DNA from: Anabaena sp. UHCC 0187
GTDB taxonomy: Bacteria; Cyanobacteriota; Cyanobacteriia; Cyanobacteriales; Nostocaceae
Assembly (NCBI RefSeq): GCF_009712035.1
Contig: NZ_VILB01000001.1
Span: 62,001 to 126,000, forward strand
Length of the DNA: 64,000 bases
Direction: 5' to 3'
Shown piece after piece: positions 61,265 through 64,000 of this stretch. The notes below the pieces were generated by a model that saw nothing but the letters and a program-made list of their open reading frames with translations, was not told the origin of the DNA and searched no databases. The position numbers and the translations under genes are program-made. Every line of letters begins with the position of its first letter. The first letter of the stretch is position 1.

Positions 61265-62482
61265 GTGGTGGAAAGTGAAGACATAGAACAAATTTATCCC
61301 CAGGATTTTTCATGGCGGTTTTGGCCTGTTGTGCCAATTTACCCTTACGGTCAACGTCGCACTATTCGCAAAGAAGTTGTCAAAGATACTATCTGGACTT
61401 TTGACCAATTACAGGGAATTTTCTATGTAGTTGTGCCAATTCGCATGACTGTAGTTAAGCTAGAAAAAGGCGGTTTGCTGGTTTATACACCTGTTGCACC
61501 AACTGGAGAATGTGTCCGTTTGTTAAATGAGTTGGTAGCAAAACACGGTGATGTAAAGTATATTATTTTGCCCACGATATCGGGAATAGAACATAAAGTA
61601 TTTGTTGGTCCCTTTGCGCGACGCTTTCCCTCTGCACAGGTATTTGTTGCTCCCGGACAATGGAGTTTTCCCGTAAATCTGCCTTTGAGTTGGTTGGGTT
61701 TACCCGGTAAACGGACTCACATACTGCCTGAAAATAGCCAAGAAGCCCCCTTCGCTGAGGATTTTGATTATGCCATCCTAGGACCGATTGATTTGGGTTT
61801 AGGTAAGTTTGCAGAGGTGGCTTTTTTCCACAAGCGATCGCACACTCTCTTAGTTACAGATACCATAGTTTCAGTACCAGCAGAACCACCAGCAATTGTT
61901 CAACTCGATGCCTATCCCTTACTGTACCACGCTAAGGATAAGGCCTTTGACATGGTTGCAGATACTGAAGCAAATCGCCGTAAAGGGTGGCAGCGAGTAA
62001 CATTATTTTCCTTATATTTTAGCCCCAGTGTGTTAGAAGTACCTACATGGAGTGAAGCATGGCGTGATGCTCAAAAAGCTCCAGAACGTTCGAGAAAAGC
62101 CTATTTCGGGTTTTTCCCTTTCCAATGGCAAGAAAATTGGCAAGATTCATTTAATATTTTGCGAGGAAATGGGCGGATATTTGTTGCCCCAATTTTACAA
62201 AGTTTGATTTTAAATCGCGCCCCACAGGAAACTATAAATTGGGCTGATAAAGTTGCAAGATGGGATTTTCAATGGATTATTCCCTGTCATTTTGATGCCC
62301 CAATCAAAGCCGAACCGCAACAATTCCGTCAAGCATTTGCGTTTTTAGAAAAACAGCCTGTTGGGGGTTTAGTTAGTAGTAATAGTTATCTTTTACCGGA
62401 GGATGATTTTAAGTTGTTGAGAAATATTGATGCAGGTTTGAATAAGCTTGGTATTGTGCCACCAGCAAGGGAAAGGGTGTAA
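61265..62482 (+). CDS. DUF4336 domain protein
   Basis: 405 residues from the GTG at 61265 (a GTG at 61268 is next), chosen because of GGGGGAGG 8 bases upstream. The N-terminal half is beta-rich (VVVPIRMTVVKLEKGGLLVY), with PTISGIEHKVFVGPFARRFP, AQVFVAPGQWSFPVNLPLSW and HKRSHTLLVTDTIVSVP. This resembles the metallo-beta-lactamase-like fold used by DUF4336 proteins, and FQWIIPCHFDAPIKA adds a late His. No enzyme activity is known. It is found mainly in cyanobacteria and plants. Confidence 0.85.
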   Translation: MVESEDIEQIYPQDFSWRFWPVVPIYPYGQRRTIRKEVVKDTIWTFDQLQGIFYVVVPIRMTVVKLEKGGLLVYTPVAPTGECVRLLNELVAKHGDVKYIILPTISGIEHKVFVGPFARRFPSAQVFVAPGQWSFPVNLPLSWLGLPGKRTHILPENSQEAPFAEDFDYAILGPIDLGLGKFAEVAFFHKRSHTLLVTDTIVSVPAEPPAIVQLDAYPLLYHAKDKAFDMVADTEANRRKGWQRVTLFSLYFSPSVLEVPTWSEAWRDAQKAPERSRKAYFGFFPFQWQENWQDSFNILRGNGRIFVAPILQSLILNRAPQETINWADKVARWDFQWIIPCHFDAPIKAEPQQFRQAFAFLEKQPVGGLVSSNSYLLPEDDFKLLRNIDAGLNKLGIVPPARERV

Positions 62483-62540
62483 GAATAAAATCTTGAAGTC
62501 TTGCAAATTTTTATTTTTTCTTATTTAGGTAGATAAAAAT

Positions 62541-63620
62541 ATGATTTTAGATATTCCATCTTCTGATGATTTCATTGAATCTGGTGTAGATTTTCTCAAT
62601 ATAGCTTGGGTTAAAATAATCAAATTATTACTTGATTTAGAAGAAAACAAACAATTATTAGAGCCAGAAAATTCTAATGAAGAAGATAAAAGTGAAGTGG
62701 AAATTAAGCTATTGGCATACTCAAGAATGGTAGCTGAATGCACGGATGAAGTAGTTGTTGATAAAATAGATACTGATCAATACTGGAAAAAAGCACAACG
62801 TATTCTTGCGACATCTCTTTCACTTATTCAACAAGGTACTGAGTTTATTCTCAAAGGATATATTGCTCAGGTTAGCCCTTTCTTGCTTCTTTCAAAAGAT
62901 TCAAGTAATTGGACAAGCGATTCACAGAATAAAGATATTAGTTTTAGTGAGTTTAAAACAATTGATGCACATGATTTAATCAAAGTCTACAACGCAGTCG
63001 CATTTCGTCGTTTACCAGAAAACAATACAATTATAAGTCATCGGTTGCCAAAGGAATTTCAGCAGCGATTTGAAGAAATTAGAAATCAACGGAATAAAAT
63101 TATGCACAGTGTAGATAAAAATTTACAACTAACTGGCAAAGATTTATTGATTCACATCTTAGAAATTAGTCATGATTTAATTAGTCCCCAATCATGGATT
63201 AAAACTCGGAACGAGTTAATTAGAAATGAACCTAACTCTGAATTCTTTAAACTGGCAGAGTGGGACATTGATTTCGACTACTATCTTCGTAGAATAGCTA
63301 TTGAAATAGATTTGGTAATAAAATTATTGCCACGTGCTAAGGCTCTTAAATATTTTGGATTTCACAAGAATCAAAGAAGCTATATTTGCCCAAATTGTTA
63401 CGATTTAGCATTTAGAGATTATTATCAAGACTATGGTGAAACACCAAAACTAGCTCAACTTAGACCAAATGAACCAACTAGCACTACTGTATACTGTCTA
63501 GTTTGTAATCAAATTAGTCAAGTTACTCGTGATGATTGTAATCATGAAGGATGTCCTGGTAATGTTATTAGTGATTTAGGAATTTGCCTTACTTGTGAAC
63601 ATGAATTTGATGAATCATAA
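62541..63620 (+). CDS. HEPN-motif protein with C-terminal zinc ribbons
   Basis: 359 residues. The helical N-terminal two-thirds include FEEIRNQRNKIMHSVDKNLQ with Arg184 and His189 in an RX4H arrangement, the HEPN ribonuclease signature. The C-terminal 80 residues carry Cys pairs in YICPNCYDLA, TVYCLVCNQI and GICLTCEHEF, so probably two zinc ribbons. Both features suggest RNA binding or cleavage. Codon use is AT-rich. Known relatives are unnamed hypothetical proteins, so a stress, toxin or defence role is inference. Confidence 0.65.
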   Translation: MILDIPSSDDFIESGVDFLNIAWVKIIKLLLDLEENKQLLEPENSNEEDKSEVEIKLLAYSRMVAECTDEVVVDKIDTDQYWKKAQRILATSLSLIQQGTEFILKGYIAQVSPFLLLSKDSSNWTSDSQNKDISFSEFKTIDAHDLIKVYNAVAFRRLPENNTIISHRLPKEFQQRFEEIRNQRNKIMHSVDKNLQLTGKDLLIHILEISHDLISPQSWIKTRNELIRNEPNSEFFKLAEWDIDFDYYLRRIAIEIDLVIKLLPRAKALKYFGFHKNQRSYICPNCYDLAFRDYYQDYGETPKLAQLRPNEPTSTTVYCLVCNQISQVTRDDCNHEGCPGNVISDLGICLTCEHEFDES

Positions 63621-63733
63621 TAGACCTCTTGCAAGAACTCTCTGAAACCCTCTTTCCTTCGTGGTTCATTTTCCCATTACTTGTACATAAGTCATAATAA
63701 TATCAATTAACCAAAGTAAAGAAAGATAATCTT

Positions 63734-64000
63734 ATGAAGATTGAAACATTAAAACAACGCTTAGACAAAAATCGCCCCATGATTACAGTTACTCTCAGAA
63801 TGCCAGAAGATGTAGTCGAAGAATTGAAACAACTTGCACCCATACTCGGTTTTTCTGGTTATCAACCCTTGATTCGTGCATACATTGGACAGGGAATGAG
63901 AGCAGATTTAGAAAAGTTAGAAAATAATACAGTTAATGCTTTAATTGCTAGTTTAAAACGACATGGTGTGAGTGATGATATTATCCATGAAGCATTAAAT
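63734..64000 (+). CDS. Ribbon-helix-helix (CopG-like) protein, 5' part
   Basis: 89 codons are open to the right edge. PMITVTLRMPEDVVEELKQL then APILGFSGYQPLIRAYIGQG is an RHH fold like BrnA/CopG antitoxins, followed by a helical tail. It starts 113 bases behind the HEPN/zinc-ribbon gene on the same strand. It could be the antitoxin of a toxin just outside the window. Confidence 0.7.
   Translation, partial: MKIETLKQRLDKNRPMITVTLRMPEDVVEELKQLAPILGFSGYQPLIRAYIGQGMRADLEKLENNTVNALIASLKRHGVSDDIIHEALN

Overview
This 64 kb window is chromosomal DNA of a filamentous, probably heterocyst-forming cyanobacterium (Nostocales, Anabaena/Dolichospermum/Nostoc-like). The evidence is an AT-rich base composition, scattered GCGATCGC (HIP1) octamers, and many Nostocales-type short tandem repeats (ATTACCA, GAGTCAG and TGACAAC units) and dispersed CTCTGCG-type repeats. 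The gene content agrees: heme oxygenase for bilins, tocopherol genes, the arginine-to-proline enzyme AgrE, filament-associated polysaccharide genes, and a likely PatD homologue. No rRNA, tRNA, CRISPR array, complete prophage or intact IS was seen.

Layout. 1-8.3 kb: membrane proteins (DUF4112, YihY/BrkB, DUF389), threonine synthase and a large anchored hypothetical. 8.3-9 kb: a repeat- and hairpin-rich gap with possible small RNAs. 9-18 kb: amino-acid and cofactor metabolism (speB, prmA, serA, menD, folB, agrE). 18-20.3 kb: toxin-antitoxin/HEPN patch. 20.4-27.3 kb: 1-Cys peroxiredoxin, an Hps-like exopolysaccharide operon behind glmM, and heme oxygenase. 27.4-30.5 kb: second accessory patch with PrlF/YhaV, UPF0175/DUF3368 and a pentapeptide-repeat/nuclease-like fusion. 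30.6-38.6 kb: CobW GTPase, ABA4-like protein, small cyanobacterial proteins, tldD, coaE-hemD-cobA. 38.6-42 kb: third accessory patch with HicBA, a Ser/Thr kinase fused to a formylglycine-generating-enzyme (C-type-lectin-like) domain, and a broken DUF6516 toxin. 42-60.2 kb: tocopherol pair (hpt, gamma-TMT), potassium transporter ktrB-ktrA, TPR protein, queA, yraN, adenylate cyclase, Ap4A phosphorylase, class V aminotransferase, (p)ppGpp synthase/hydrolase, PatD-like protein, thioredoxin. 60.2-64 kb: decayed IS1634-type transposase, DUF4336 protein, a HEPN/zinc-ribbon protein and the start of a ribbon-helix-helix gene.

How genes work together. AgrE (arginine to proline and ammonia) and the ureohydrolase (agmatine to putrescine) are two arginine-catabolic branches. 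cobA and hemD act at the uroporphyrinogen III branch point, and heme oxygenase opens heme for phycobilin synthesis. The hpt/TMT pair supplies the prenylation and a methylation step of tocopherol. RelA/SpoT and adenylate cyclase are second-messenger enzymes. The most striking item is the end of the kinase-FGE gene (about 40737-40808). Its codon pattern looks like the adenine-mutagenised variable region of a diversity-generating retroelement (DGR) target, with no reverse transcriptase in the window, which suggests a remote DGR target.
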